A stretch of 64,000 nt of DNA, from contig CAYRDX010000003.1 of NCBI GenBank assembly GCA_964423205.1, positions 60,040-124,039 on the forward strand, read 5' to 3'. The stretch is from UBA6168 sp964423205 (GTDB lineage: Bacteria; Bacteroidota; Bacteroidia; Chitinophagales; Saprospiraceae). Positions within the stretch are counted from its first letter, which is position 1. Every line of letters starts with the position of its first letter. The position numbers and the translations under genes are program-made. Shown here piece by piece: positions 33,948 through 42,085 of the stretch. The notes under the pieces were generated by a model that was given only the letters and a program-made list of their open reading frames with translations, was not told the DNA's origin and ran no database searches.

Positions 33948-35054
33948 ATGAAAACCACACCACTAACTGATAAACACATTTCATTGGGAGCCCGTATGGC
34001 AGAATTCGCCGGATACAATATGCCGATTTCGTACGCAGGAATCCGTGAAGAACACGAATGCGTCAGAAATGCGGTGGGTGTTTTTGATGTCTCCCACATG
34101 GGCGAGTTTATCATAAGAGGTAAGGATGCCCTGAAACTGGTGCAGTTGATAACTTCCAATGATGCGTCCAAACTCGGCATCGGCGAAGCTCAATATTCCT
34201 GTATGCCCAATCATAGCGGTGGTATCGTGGACGACCTGCTGGTGTACAGATTGCCGGAAGATATGTGCGCCGAAGGAGAGCAGGCATTTATGTTCGTCGT
34301 TAACGCAGCCAATGCGGCCAAAGACTGGCATTGGATAAGGTTGCACAACACTTTTGAGACAGAGATGATTGACATTTCTGAAAAAACAGGATTGCTTGCA
34401 GTGCAGGGTCCAAAGGCTTTTGATGCATTGCAACCCCTAACAGATGTTGATTTAAAAAGCATCAAATACTACGACTTTGTGAAAGGCACCTTAGCTGGTT
34501 ATAAGAATGTCATCTTCTCCGCCACAGGTTATACCGGTTCCGGTGGATTTGAGCTGTATGCCAGGAATGAAGAGCTCGGTCCGATATGGGAAGCTATTTT
34601 CGAGGCAGGCAAACCTTATGGTATTCAGCCCATCGGCTTAGGTGCCCGCGATACGTTGCGTTTGGAAATGGGTTTTGCCCTTTATGGCAATGATATCAAC
34701 GACACCACTTCACCACTCGAAGCGGGCCTGGGTTGGATTACCAAACTCAATAAAGGTGATTTCAACTCTTCCGATTTCCTGAAAAAGCAGAAAGAGGAAG
34801 GCTTAACCCGTAAACTCGTCGCATTCGAAGTAAACGACCGCCGCGCACCACGTCACGACTATCCCATCGAAGATGGCGACGGTAACACTATTGGCAAAGT
34901 GACTTCGGGGACTTATTCCCCATCTTTGGACAAACCTATTGGTATGGGTTATGTCACACTTCCTTTCTCAAAAGAAGGTTCGGAGATTTTTGTCGTTGCG
35001 GGAAGTAAAAAGCTGAGTGCCAAAGTGGTTAAACTGCCTTTTTACAAAGTTTAA
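33948..35054 (+). CDS. gcvT: Aminomethyltransferase, glycine cleavage T protein
   Basis: A 368-residue folate-dependent enzyme that releases ammonia and methylenetetrahydrofolate from the aminomethyl lipoyl H protein. Typical motifs: VGVFDVSHMGEF, QYSCMPNHSGGIVDDLLVYR, SATGYTGSGGFELY, GARDTLRLEMGFALYGND and TSGTYSPSLDKPIGMGYV. It matches the standard length. gcvP and gcvH are not in the window. No glycine riboswitch was recognised in the upstream gap. Its stop is 2 bp from the end of the convergent DUF2721 gene. Confidence 0.96.
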   Translation: MKTTPLTDKHISLGARMAEFAGYNMPISYAGIREEHECVRNAVGVFDVSHMGEFIIRGKDALKLVQLITSNDASKLGIGEAQYSCMPNHSGGIVDDLLVYRLPEDMCAEGEQAFMFVVNAANAAKDWHWIRLHNTFETEMIDISEKTGLLAVQGPKAFDALQPLTDVDLKSIKYYDFVKGTLAGYKNVIFSATGYTGSGGFELYARNEELGPIWEAIFEAGKPYGIQPIGLGARDTLRLEMGFALYGNDINDTTSPLEAGLGWITKLNKGDFNSSDFLKKQKEEGLTRKLVAFEVNDRRAPRHDYPIEDGDGNTIGKVTSGTYSPSLDKPIGMGYVTLPFSKEGSEIFVVAGSKKLSAKVVKLPFYKV

Positions 35055-35056
35055 AT

Positions 35057-35461
35057 TCACTCCGTTTCGGGAGTTTCCGGGAAATTGCCCAACAAAACCC
35101 TGAGCGCATCGGCAGAAATAATTATTTCCCAAAGGCAAATTGCAAGGGAAATTATCATGAGAATCAAACTGGCCACGAATACCAAGGTGGCCATTTTCAT
35201 GTTCCCGTAAAACAACAGAAACATACAAAGGAAGCAAGCCAGAAAACTGAGTATGGCAAAAGCCTGCATCATCATGATCAGATAAACCCGCCTCTTGAGG
35301 CTCATGATTTGCTCATGAATGACCTTCAGATGTTTAGCCTCGTATTGCGAATGCAGGTTGCGAATCAAACTGGCGATAGCAAGGAACTTGTTGGTATAAG
35401 CCAGGATAAGCAGTGAAATGGCCGGGAAAAGCAGTGCAGGAGTGGTGAATGTTATTTCCAT
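35057..35461 (-). CDS. DUF2721 family membrane protein
   Basis: A 134-residue protein with three predicted helices: an N-terminal one (TPALLFPAISLLILAYTNKF) and a C-terminal pair (AFAILSFLACFLCMFLLFYG; MATLVFVASLILMIISLAI), with a basic linker LKRRVYLIMMMQ. This matches DUF2721. Function unknown. Its ATG shares one base with the stop of the upstream hepT (TGATG), so it is translationally coupled to the toxin-antitoxin pair. Confidence 0.82.
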   Translation of the reverse strand: MEITFTTPALLFPAISLLILAYTNKFLAIASLIRNLHSQYEAKHLKVIHEQIMSLKRRVYLIMMMQAFAILSFLACFLCMFLLFYGNMKMATLVFVASLILMIISLAICLWEIIISADALRVLLGNFPETPETE

Positions 35462-35871
35462 CAGACGTATTTAAGGGCTATTTTGACAAAGTCCCGGAAA
35501 TCCTGAAGCCGGTTTTCCAAAATACTCTTGACAATTTGAATGTCAAGTTTCGAGTATTCATGAACGGCAATATTCCGGAATCCTACCATGTTTGTCATTC
35601 GCTTGGATAATTCAGGTGAAATCACTTTTTCCTGTTCCAGTATTTCAAAAGTCTGTTTGCTGTTTTGGGGTACGCCGAGTTTTCTGGTTTTAATCAGGTG
35701 ATTGCACAAATCGAGGCTGAATTCGCAAGCTCTTTGCAGATTCAGCAATATTGCATCCTGCCGCATGAAGTTGGTATCAAAATCCGACTCATTTCCTTTA
35801 TAGTACTTGGATACCTGCATGAGGCTTAGCTCAATACTCCTGATTTTATTGACAATCACAGAATCAGCCAT
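35461..35871 (-). CDS. hepT: HepT-like HEPN toxin (DUF86)
   Basis: A 136-residue helical protein from ATG at 35871; the open frame extends upstream to 35985 but that part overlaps the antitoxin gene. The HEPN catalytic motif is intact in FRNIAVHEYSKL (R-x4-H-x-Y, with N after R as in the canonical RN/RD pair). Long helices (MRQDAILLNLQRACEFSLDL) match HepT. It overlaps the start-proximal MNT gene's end by 8 bp. Expected to be an RNase neutralised by AMPylation by the adjacent MNT protein. Unlike the copy at 1-303 it is uninterrupted, and the two HepT proteins are quite divergent. Confidence 0.88.
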   Translation of the reverse strand: MADSVIVNKIRSIELSLMQVSKYYKGNESDFDTNFMRQDAILLNLQRACEFSLDLCNHLIKTRKLGVPQNSKQTFEILEQEKVISPELSKRMTNMVGFRNIAVHEYSKLDIQIVKSILENRLQDFRDFVKIALKYV

Positions 35872-36268
35872 AGATGCTTCCCCTTTTTTTAATATCCTCA
35901 ATAATGGGTTTTCGTTCTTCTTCGAACCGATGGTACATGGAATATGAAACCATATCAAACGTATCGCAAAATACTTGGTCAGCACAATAAATTCGCTCTC
36001 CTGTAGAAACTATGATAAACCTGAAATCAGTCCTCGAGTGTTGCAAATCCACCAGGTCAACAGTGGCATTAAGAAGACTACCCAACTCAATACTCAGGTT
36101 AAAATCCCTTCTTGTATCTTTTTGGACCGTGTGCTCGTTCAGGAAGGCTATGTCAAAGTCGCTGTCACCGTTGGCTGCGCCATCAGTTCGGCTGCCAAAC
36201 AGGTAAATGCCTTTCACAAAAGGCATTTTTTCCCGTAGGCATTCCACTATGATTTTCCCGGAATCCAT
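35864..36268 (-). CDS. mntA: MntA-like nucleotidyltransferase antitoxin
   Basis: A 134-residue protein from ATG at 36268 (MDSGKIIVECLREKM), preceded by a -7-like box; the frame opens at 36367 but the extension is Lys/Arg/Trp-rich and not conserved. The nucleotidyltransferase motif is GIYLFGSRTDGAANGDSDFD (GS...DxD), with the third acidic strand ATVDLVDL. It is larger than the MNT at 300-596 and of a different subfamily. It overlaps hepT by 8 bp, and both run with DUF2721 in a three-gene unit. Confidence 0.88.
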   Translation of the reverse strand: MDSGKIIVECLREKMPFVKGIYLFGSRTDGAANGDSDFDIAFLNEHTVQKDTRRDFNLSIELGSLLNATVDLVDLQHSRTDFRFIIVSTGERIYCADQVFCDTFDMVSYSMYHRFEEERKPIIEDIKKRGSIYG

Positions 36269-36284
36269 AAAGTGATTGTGTTGA

Positions 36285-36292
36285 CAAATGTA
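36285..36292 (-). promoter_or_regulatory. Candidate -7 box upstream of the second mntA
   Basis: On the minus strand TACATTTG lies 16 bp before the ATG at 36268, supporting that start over the upstream one. Confidence 0.45.
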
Positions 36293-36351
36293 AAATAAAT
36301 TTAACCAAATAAGGTTCAGCAACAGGGGCTTCCATTTTCGCCCCCGGTTCT

Positions 36352-36359
36352 TACCTTTG
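36352..36359 (+). promoter_or_regulatory. Candidate -7 box upstream of glycyl-tRNA synthetase
   Basis: TACCTTTG, exact TAnnTTTG. Transcription from it would place the hairpins at 36378-36447 in a 5' leader of about 105 nt. Confidence 0.5.
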
Positions 36360-36377
36360 CGCCTCAAAAAGTTGATC

Positions 36378-36447
36378 GTTGTTAGTTGAACGTTGTACGT
36401 TCAAACGCAACGAACAACTAACAACCCCGAGCCCCGAGGCTTCGGGG
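36378..36447. repeat. Two palindromes in the leader of glycyl-tRNA synthetase
   Basis: GTTGTTAGTTG (36378-36388) pairs perfectly with CAACTAACAAC (36415-36425); inside it TTGAACG/CGTTCAA can form an alternative stem. CCCCGAGGCTTCGGGG (36432-36447) is a second compact hairpin. Related GTTGTTAGTTG words occur near 5590. Confidence 0.75.
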
Positions 36448-36471
36448 GGCAAGCTTAACAACCATAAAAAA

Positions 36472-38022
36472 ATGTCCCAGCAAGCTGACCATTTCAAAAA
36501 GCTAACAGCCCACTGTAAAGAATACGGCTTTATTTATCAGTCATCGGAAATTTACGACGGCCTCAGTGCCGTATATGATTACGGCCCTTATGGGGTTTTG
36601 TTGAAAAACAACATCAAAGACTACTGGTGGAAAGCTATGGTGCAGATGCACGAAAACATCGTCGGTATCGATGCGGCTATTTTCATGCACCCAAAAACCT
36701 GGAAAGCCTCTGGTCACGTGGATGCGTTCAACGACCCCTTGATTGACAATAAAGACAGCAAGCGCCGTTACCGTGCCGACCAACTGATAGAAGGTGCCAT
36801 CGATAAGTTTCTCGACAAGGCTGAAAAGGAAGTAGATAAAGCCCGCAAGCGCTTTGGCGATAGTTTCGATGAAAAGCTTTTCAGGGAAACCCATCCACGG
36901 GTCGTGGAATACACCAGAAGGGCAGAAGAGACCAATAACCGCATGAACAAAGCTTTAGGGGCCAACGACATGGCTGACCTGAAAGCACTCATCGAGGAAC
37001 TGGAAATCGCTGACCCGGATACCGGTTCCCGCAACTGGACAGAAGTGCGCCAGTTTAACCTGATGTTCTCTACACAATTAGGGAATATTGCCGGAGAGGA
37101 AGGAAAACTGTACCTCAGGCCGGAGACGGCACAGGGCATTTTCGTGAACTTCCTCAATGTTCAAAAAACCACCCGCCAGAAACTGCCTTTCGGGATTGCA
37201 CAAATTGGCAAAGCCTTCCGCAATGAAATCGTAGCGCGGCAGTTCATCTTCCGCATGCGCGAATTCGAGCAGATGGAAATGCAGTATTTCATCAAGCCCG
37301 GAACCCAGCAGGAATGGTACGACTACTGGAAGCAGATGCGTATGAAGTGGCACCTCGCCCTCGGAACACCTGCTGCGAAGTTGCGTTTCCACGACCATGA
37401 GAATCTCGCACATTACGCCGATGCGGCTGTGGATATTCAATTTGAATTTCCTTTTGGATTTAAAGAGCTGGAAGGAATCCACTCCAGGACGGATTTTGAC
37501 CTCGCAAACCATCAGGAACTTTCCGGCAAGAAGCTTCAGTTTTTCGATCCGGAAGCAGGTGAAAGTTACGTTCCGTTTGTCATCGAAACTTCGATAGGTG
37601 TTGACCGGATGTTCCTGGCCATTTTGGGCCATGCATTGGTAGAAGAGGCTGTTGCAGATTCCGATGACGAAGGAAATACCAGGGATGTACTTAAGCTGCA
37701 TCCGGCGCTCGCTCCCATTAAGTGTGCCGTATTGCCTTTGAAGCGCAATGAAGATGCGCTGGTGGGCAAAGCAAGGGAAATATTCAACCAGCTCAAATTT
37801 TCCTTCCCCTGCCAATACGATGACACAGGCAGCATTGGTAAATTGTATCGCAGACAGGATGCCATCGGTACACCTTACTGTATTACTGTTGACTTCCAGA
37901 CTTTGGAGGACAATACTGTTACCCTACGGGAAAGGGACAGCATGTTGCAGGAACGCATTTCAATTGATAAAGTGGAGCAGATAGTCAGGGAAAGAGTGGA
38001 TATGAAACAACTCTTTATCTGA
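36472..38022 (+). CDS. glyQS: Glycyl-tRNA synthetase (single-chain, dimeric type)
   Basis: A 516-residue class II synthetase. Start at ATG 36472 in AAAAAAATG context; the frame extends back to 36379 through repeat DNA and should not be used. Motif 1/2 region GFIYQSSEIYDGLSAVYDYG, LYLRPETAQGIFVNF and FRNEIVARQFIFRMREFEQMEM (motif 2), ETSIGVDRMFLAIL (motif 3), then an anticodon-binding domain (KCAVLPLKRNED). A charged helical insertion (about 98-190) is as in other bacterial and eukaryote-like GlyRS. It charges tRNA-Gly and is followed by a strong terminator. Confidence 0.96.
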   Translation: MSQQADHFKKLTAHCKEYGFIYQSSEIYDGLSAVYDYGPYGVLLKNNIKDYWWKAMVQMHENIVGIDAAIFMHPKTWKASGHVDAFNDPLIDNKDSKRRYRADQLIEGAIDKFLDKAEKEVDKARKRFGDSFDEKLFRETHPRVVEYTRRAEETNNRMNKALGANDMADLKALIEELEIADPDTGSRNWTEVRQFNLMFSTQLGNIAGEEGKLYLRPETAQGIFVNFLNVQKTTRQKLPFGIAQIGKAFRNEIVARQFIFRMREFEQMEMQYFIKPGTQQEWYDYWKQMRMKWHLALGTPAAKLRFHDHENLAHYADAAVDIQFEFPFGFKELEGIHSRTDFDLANHQELSGKKLQFFDPEAGESYVPFVIETSIGVDRMFLAILGHALVEEAVADSDDEGNTRDVLKLHPALAPIKCAVLPLKRNEDALVGKAREIFNQLKFSFPCQYDDTGSIGKLYRRQDAIGTPYCITVDFQTLEDNTVTLRERDSMLQERISIDKVEQIVRERVDMKQLFI

Positions 38023-38040
38023 TACATCTTGTGCAGTAAA

Positions 38041-38078
38041 AAGCCCTTGCAAAATCGAATCTGCAAGGGCTTTTTTTT
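38041..38078 (+). terminator. Strong rho-independent terminator after glycyl-tRNA synthetase
   Basis: AAGCCCTTGCA (38041-38051) pairs with TGCAAGGGCTT (38062-38072), followed by eight T. The A-rich left side is short, so it mainly serves the plus strand although the convergent gene ends 16 bp away. Confidence 0.9.
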
Positions 38079-38093
38079 GGGAGCGAAACTCCA

Positions 38094-38819
38094 TTACTCC
38101 ATTCGGAAGTTGGGCTGCAGGAAGCTCTCTTCCGTGTAGAATTCCCTGATGATTTTGATGACCTCCTCAGGTTCATCCACCAAATCGTAGAGATCCAGGT
38201 CTTCGGGTGAAATATTGTGTTCCCGCTCCAGCATGACCGTTTTCAGCCAGTCAACAAGGCCAGACCAAAAGCTCCTTCCTACTAAAATGATGGGCATTTT
38301 GGTAATACGGTGCGTTTGCACCAGAGTCATCACTTCAAACAACTCATCCATAGTGCCAAAGCCACCCGGCAGGATTACAAATGCCTGGGCATATTTCACA
38401 AACATTACCTTTCGGACAAAGAAGTATCGGTAGTTGAGGTTCTTGTCTTCGTCCACAAACTGATTGTGGTTTTGCTCAAAAGGTAACTGAATATTCAGGC
38501 CAACCGAGATGCCACCATACAAAGAAGCCCCCTTATTACCCGCTTCCATGATACCCGGACCGCCTCCCGTAATTACTCCCCAGCCTTCCTCGGTAAGCCG
38601 CCTGGCGATATCCACCGCAGTTTTATAATAGGGATTATCCGGTTTAGTTCTTGCTGATCCAAATATCGAAACGCAAGGACCAATTACATTCAATCTGTCA
38701 AAGCCGTCAACAAATTCGGAAATAACCTTAAACATCGTCCAGGAGTTCTCTCCTTTGATTTGGTTCCACTGTTTCATGGCTTGCTTGTTCTTAGGCAAAC
38801 CATTTGTCTGTTCTGTCAT
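38094..38819 (-). CDS. LOG family protein (TIGR00730-type Rossmann fold)
   Basis: A 241-residue protein with GVITGGGPGIMEAGNKGA (about 74-91) and the diagnostic PGGFGTMDELFE (about 152-163), the PGGxGT motif of the LOG/'lysine decarboxylase-like' family. Characterised members are cytokinin riboside 5'-monophosphate phosphoribohydrolases or nucleotide nucleosidases. In this type an N-terminal extension precedes the core. Single gene, convergent with glyQS. Confidence 0.88.
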   Translation of the reverse strand: MTEQTNGLPKNKQAMKQWNQIKGENSWTMFKVISEFVDGFDRLNVIGPCVSIFGSARTKPDNPYYKTAVDIARRLTEEGWGVITGGGPGIMEAGNKGASLYGGISVGLNIQLPFEQNHNQFVDEDKNLNYRYFFVRKVMFVKYAQAFVILPGGFGTMDELFEVMTLVQTHRITKMPIILVGRSFWSGLVDWLKTVMLEREHNISPEDLDLYDLVDEPEEVIKIIREFYTEESFLQPNFRME

Positions 38820-38948
38820 AATTTTCTCAATTGCTTACTGTCTTTCTTCCCTGGATTCAGATTCAATAAGAGTTGAAACCACCGGCAACAAGGACACAAT
38901 TCATTTTCAATTAAACTGTTTCAACACATTCAAGATTGTAAAAGGTGC

Positions 38949-38979
38949 AAAAAGCCCGTCCCTTATTCCGGACAGGCTT
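38949..38979 (-). terminator. Terminator downstream of the NtrC-like gene
   Basis: On the minus strand AAGCCTGTCC pairs with GGACGGGCTT (one mismatch) followed by TTTTT; it lies about 85 bp after the regulator's stop. Confidence 0.7.
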
Positions 38980-39062
38980 GGCTGTGCTATTTAAATCCTT
39001 TTATTGATATAGCCAAAAATGCAAGCGAAAAATTACTGACAATTTACAGCAATTCGACCTGC

Positions 39063-40259
39063 TTAAACCCGCACCTCGCCATTGGTTGCCCTTTGGAAAG
39101 GCCCAACGTATTTCATTACATCGTCAGCAGTAATTTCCTTATCGCTCAGGATAATAAGTCTTTCAACCACATTGCGCAGCTCACGAATATTTCCGGTCCA
39201 ATTGACCTTCTGAAGAGCCACAAAGGCATCTTTTGTTACCGCTTTCGGTAAGACACCGTATTCTCCACAAATCTGCTGTATAAAATGTTCCACGAGCATC
39301 GGTATATCTTCTCTTCGATTGTTCAGGGGTGGAACTTCTATGATGATCACTGCTAGACGATGATATAAGTCTTCGCGAAAACGTTTTTCTGCAATCTCGT
39401 GAAGCAAATCCTTGTTGGTGGCTGCTAATACCCGCACATCGACTTTAATCTCCTTATCGCCACCAACCCTCGTAATCTTACTCTCCTGCAGTGCTCGCAA
39501 TACTTTGGCCTGGGCATCAAGGCTCATATCACCAACTTCATCCAGGAATATGGTACCGCCATTAGCCAATTCAAACTTGCCGAGTCGCTGCTTATGAGCT
39601 GAGGTAAAGGATCCTTTTTCATGGCCAAAAAGTTCACTTTCTATCAGTTCAGAAGGTATGGCTGCACAGTTCACCTCAACAATAGGGCCTTTGTTTCGAT
39701 GGCTTTTTTCATGGATCCAGCGAGCGACGAGTTCCTTACCTGTACCATTTTTGCCAGTTATGAGGATACGCGCTTCTGTGGGTGATACCCTGTCGATGGT
39801 TTCCTTTATCTGAAGCATTGGAGGTGATTCACCTATCATCTCCTGGGTCTTATAGTTGGTAACCTTTTGTTTCAGAACCTTGGTTTCGGTGATAAGTGAA
39901 GACTTATCGAGGGCATTTCTGATAGTAATGAGAAGGCGATTCAGGTCGGGTGGTTTGGATATAAAATCAAAGGCCCCTTTCTTAACCGCATCAACAGCGA
40001 TATCGATATTGGCATGTCCCGAAATCATAATCACTGGAGTATCTGGGGTTAGAGCCTGTACCCTTTCCAGGGCTTCCAGTCCGTCCAGTTTATCCATTCT
40101 GATGTCCATCAGAACGACGTCATATTCGCTTTTCTTAAGCTGAGCCAGGCATTCCAGCCCATCAGCAGCCTCATCTACATCAAATTTTTCAAAAGTCAGG
40201 ATTTCCCGCAGGGTTCTCCTTATTGGTGCTTCATCATCGACAATCAGAACTTTCGGCAT
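39063..40259 (-). CDS. NtrC-like response regulator without C-terminal DNA-binding domain
   Basis: A 398-residue protein. Receiver domain 1-120 with phosphoacceptor Asp52 (VVLMDIRMD) and Lys102 (FISKPP). Sigma-54-type AAA+ domain about 140-375: Walker A GKNGTGKE at 169-176, Walker B GTIFLDEVGD at 235-244. The sigma-54-contacting loop is GSFTSA (216-221) in place of GAFTGA. The protein ends about 20 residues after the AAA+ lid (KEITADDVMKYVGPFQRA), so the Fis-type helix-turn-helix is missing. It therefore may act from solution or not through sigma-54 at all. No sensor kinase gene is next to it. Confidence 0.88.
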   Translation of the reverse strand: MPKVLIVDDEAPIRRTLREILTFEKFDVDEAADGLECLAQLKKSEYDVVLMDIRMDKLDGLEALERVQALTPDTPVIMISGHANIDIAVDAVKKGAFDFISKPPDLNRLLITIRNALDKSSLITETKVLKQKVTNYKTQEMIGESPPMLQIKETIDRVSPTEARILITGKNGTGKELVARWIHEKSHRNKGPIVEVNCAAIPSELIESELFGHEKGSFTSAHKQRLGKFELANGGTIFLDEVGDMSLDAQAKVLRALQESKITRVGGDKEIKVDVRVLAATNKDLLHEIAEKRFREDLYHRLAVIIIEVPPLNNRREDIPMLVEHFIQQICGEYGVLPKAVTKDAFVALQKVNWTGNIRELRNVVERLIILSDKEITADDVMKYVGPFQRATNGEVRV

Positions 40260-40581
40260 GGGTTTAAAGCTTAAGTTTAATTCGGTTTACGTATTACAAT
40301 AAATTATATTGAATGTGAATTTTCATACGCCAAAGTTAGGCATTTGGTTGCAGCCTTGCTTTGTGTTACATCGCCTTAAAATGGCATTTTTGAGAATTAA
40401 TCAGGAAACCTTAAAATACCCAAATACTTATAACTGATTCACTTTGAAATGAGTTTACAGCGATAATCATTCCTTTTTCATTCAAAATGGCGTGGACAAG
40501 ATTGCATGAAAATTTCAGTAAATAAAACAAAAAAGCCTGCTGACCGTCAGGTAAACAGGCCTCTCATTACAATCGGGTAAT
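40260..40581. other. Gene-free stretch between regulator and head-GIN gene
   Basis: 322 bp with a terminator for the downstream-ending gene at 40529-40560. No gene or repeat was recognised in the rest. Confidence 0.5.
40529..40560 (-). terminator. Terminator at the end of the sigma/FecR-led cluster
   Basis: On the minus strand GCCTG...CAGGC with an inner CTGAC/GTCAG, followed by TTTTTTG. It sits 21 bp after the stop of the head-GIN gene, the last gene of the co-oriented set. Confidence 0.7.
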
Positions 40582-41313
40582 CTAATTCGCATCTATAAGT
40601 TTACCAGAACCGGTACGATTCAGATTGATGATAGGGCTACCTTTGTAATATACATTGCCACTTCCACTGATCTTTACATCCAGAACTTTTACTACCCAGG
40701 TTGCCGCATCACCGGAGCCAGTTACCTGAATAAATGCCTTATCGTTCTTAAGTTTAAAAGCTTCGAAATCGCCTGATCCGCTGTTTTTCAGACTTAAATA
40801 ACCGGCGGAACCCTCCAGCACAATGTCCCCGGAACCTGAAATGGACGCATCTATATCTGTGGCCTTAAGGCCGAGGTCTATTTTCCCTGATCCGGAATTT
40901 CTCAATACGATATCAAAGGCATCAAAAAAGTTCTCACCGTAAATGTATCCAGAACCAGCATTGCCAACAAATGCCACATCGGGCATAGTCAGGTAAATCT
41001 CAATATTATGACGATTCACACAATTTCTGAATCCGATATCGAGAACACCCCTGCTTACTCTTAAGTCCAGGAGATCGATGATATTGCCCTGCCCTTTCAC
41101 CACAACTTTTTGTGGAGAACCTTGTGTGATGTACACATCTACATTGTTGGTGAGTTGAACACCATCAAAATTGGGCAGCTTAAAAGTGGTTTCCACTTCA
41201 TTACCGACCCCGTTGATACAGTGATGGTGAAAGAAATCATCGCCATAAAAATGGCAGGAAGTTGAAAGCACTGAAATAAGCAGTGCTACTGTTAATAATT
41301 TGGTTGTTTTCAT
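40582..41313 (-). CDS. Head GIN domain (DUF2807) lipoprotein
   Basis: A 243-residue protein with a lipoprotein signal ending STSC (Cys20). The mature part is a beta-helix-like series of DUF2807 repeats: GVQLTNNVDVYITQGSPQKV, ISGSGDIVLEGSAGYLSLKN, GSGDFEAFKLKNDKAFIQVT, ISGSGNVYYKGSPIINLNRT, each containing the SGSGD turn. These proteins are common in the Bacteroidota envelope; no function is established. It is the last gene of the co-oriented set downstream of the ECF sigma gene. Confidence 0.9.
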   Translation of the reverse strand: MKTTKLLTVALLISVLSTSCHFYGDDFFHHHCINGVGNEVETTFKLPNFDGVQLTNNVDVYITQGSPQKVVVKGQGNIIDLLDLRVSRGVLDIGFRNCVNRHNIEIYLTMPDVAFVGNAGSGYIYGENFFDAFDIVLRNSGSGKIDLGLKATDIDASISGSGDIVLEGSAGYLSLKNSGSGDFEAFKLKNDKAFIQVTGSGDAATWVVKVLDVKISGSGNVYYKGSPIINLNRTGSGKLIDAN

Positions 41314-41428
41314 TGTTAGAGAGGTTTGGTTTATACAATCGATAAATACTAAGGGATGAATTAAGGTCAGTTCCAGAGGATAGACCTATTCAAATACCCT
41401 CGAATGAAGTATCCTTTTCATTAAACTA

Positions 41429-42025
41429 TTAATATCTGCGGCTTTGCCTTCCGAACCATCCGATACGAAGATTTAGAGAAGCAGTGAGACCCTCATAAGG
41501 TTCCAGATTAACAGAAGGAGTGCTGTTCAGACCTTTCATAAATCGGTAGCCAACACTTCCGCTAACTCTAAAAAACCTGAAAACATTGACCTCAAGACCA
41601 GCTTCCGGAGTCCAGGCAAAAAATGCATCCTCATAGAATAGGTCGTCGTGGTCTATTTCAAGATTCAGAGCACCCCAGCCACCTTTTAAACTGGCGAAAC
41701 CATGAACAGCCTTGTATTGAGGAAAAGCAAATCCCGCCCAGAACCCGCCCTGGCCAAATTCCATTTCATCTTCAAAATGAAAGCGTCGTTTGCCGTTCGT
41801 GCCAAGGCCATAAGCTCCGAGGAAGAAGTCGCCGATAACAAAACCAAAGCCACCACCCGTAGCCAGACGTGTATCGGTATCGAAGCCGCTGAACTCAGTG
41901 ATGGAGGAAACAAAAAATCCTGACCTGTGTCCATTTCTGAACAAAGTTTCATCTCTGCCGCTGTGCTGTGAAAAAAGAGGTACAGTCAAAAGCAAAGTGA
42001 AGAGAATGCAAATTGTGTTCTTCAT
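41429..42025 (-). CDS. Exported outer-membrane-like protein, paralogue 1
   Basis: A 198-residue protein with a signal peptide (MKNTICILFTLLLTVPLFSQ). It is clearly paralogous to the next gene upstream: both begin the mature part with RD-TLF, share GGxFxxGDFFLGAYGLGT / NDMYLGGYGMGT, GGFWAGF / GGFWVGY, and TPEAGLEVNVFRFFRVSGSV / TPEVGLELNVFSFFRVAFTG, and end in a glycine-phenylalanine strand. A small beta-barrel is likely. I do not recognise a named family. Confidence 0.75.
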   Translation of the reverse strand: MKNTICILFTLLLTVPLFSQHSGRDETLFRNGHRSGFFVSSITEFSGFDTDTRLATGGGFGFVIGDFFLGAYGLGTNGKRRFHFEDEMEFGQGGFWAGFAFPQYKAVHGFASLKGGWGALNLEIDHDDLFYEDAFFAWTPEAGLEVNVFRFFRVSGSVGYRFMKGLNSTPSVNLEPYEGLTASLNLRIGWFGRQSRRY

Positions 42026-42085
42026 GTTTCAAATGGTTAATAATTGAGTATAAAGAGAGTAAAACGTATCAGAAGGATTTACAAA

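Noticed and set aside
36361..36471. T-box riboswitch in the glycyl-tRNA synthetase leader
   Set aside because: No T-box consensus, specifier loop or terminator/antiterminator was recognised, and the mechanism is essentially a Gram-positive one.
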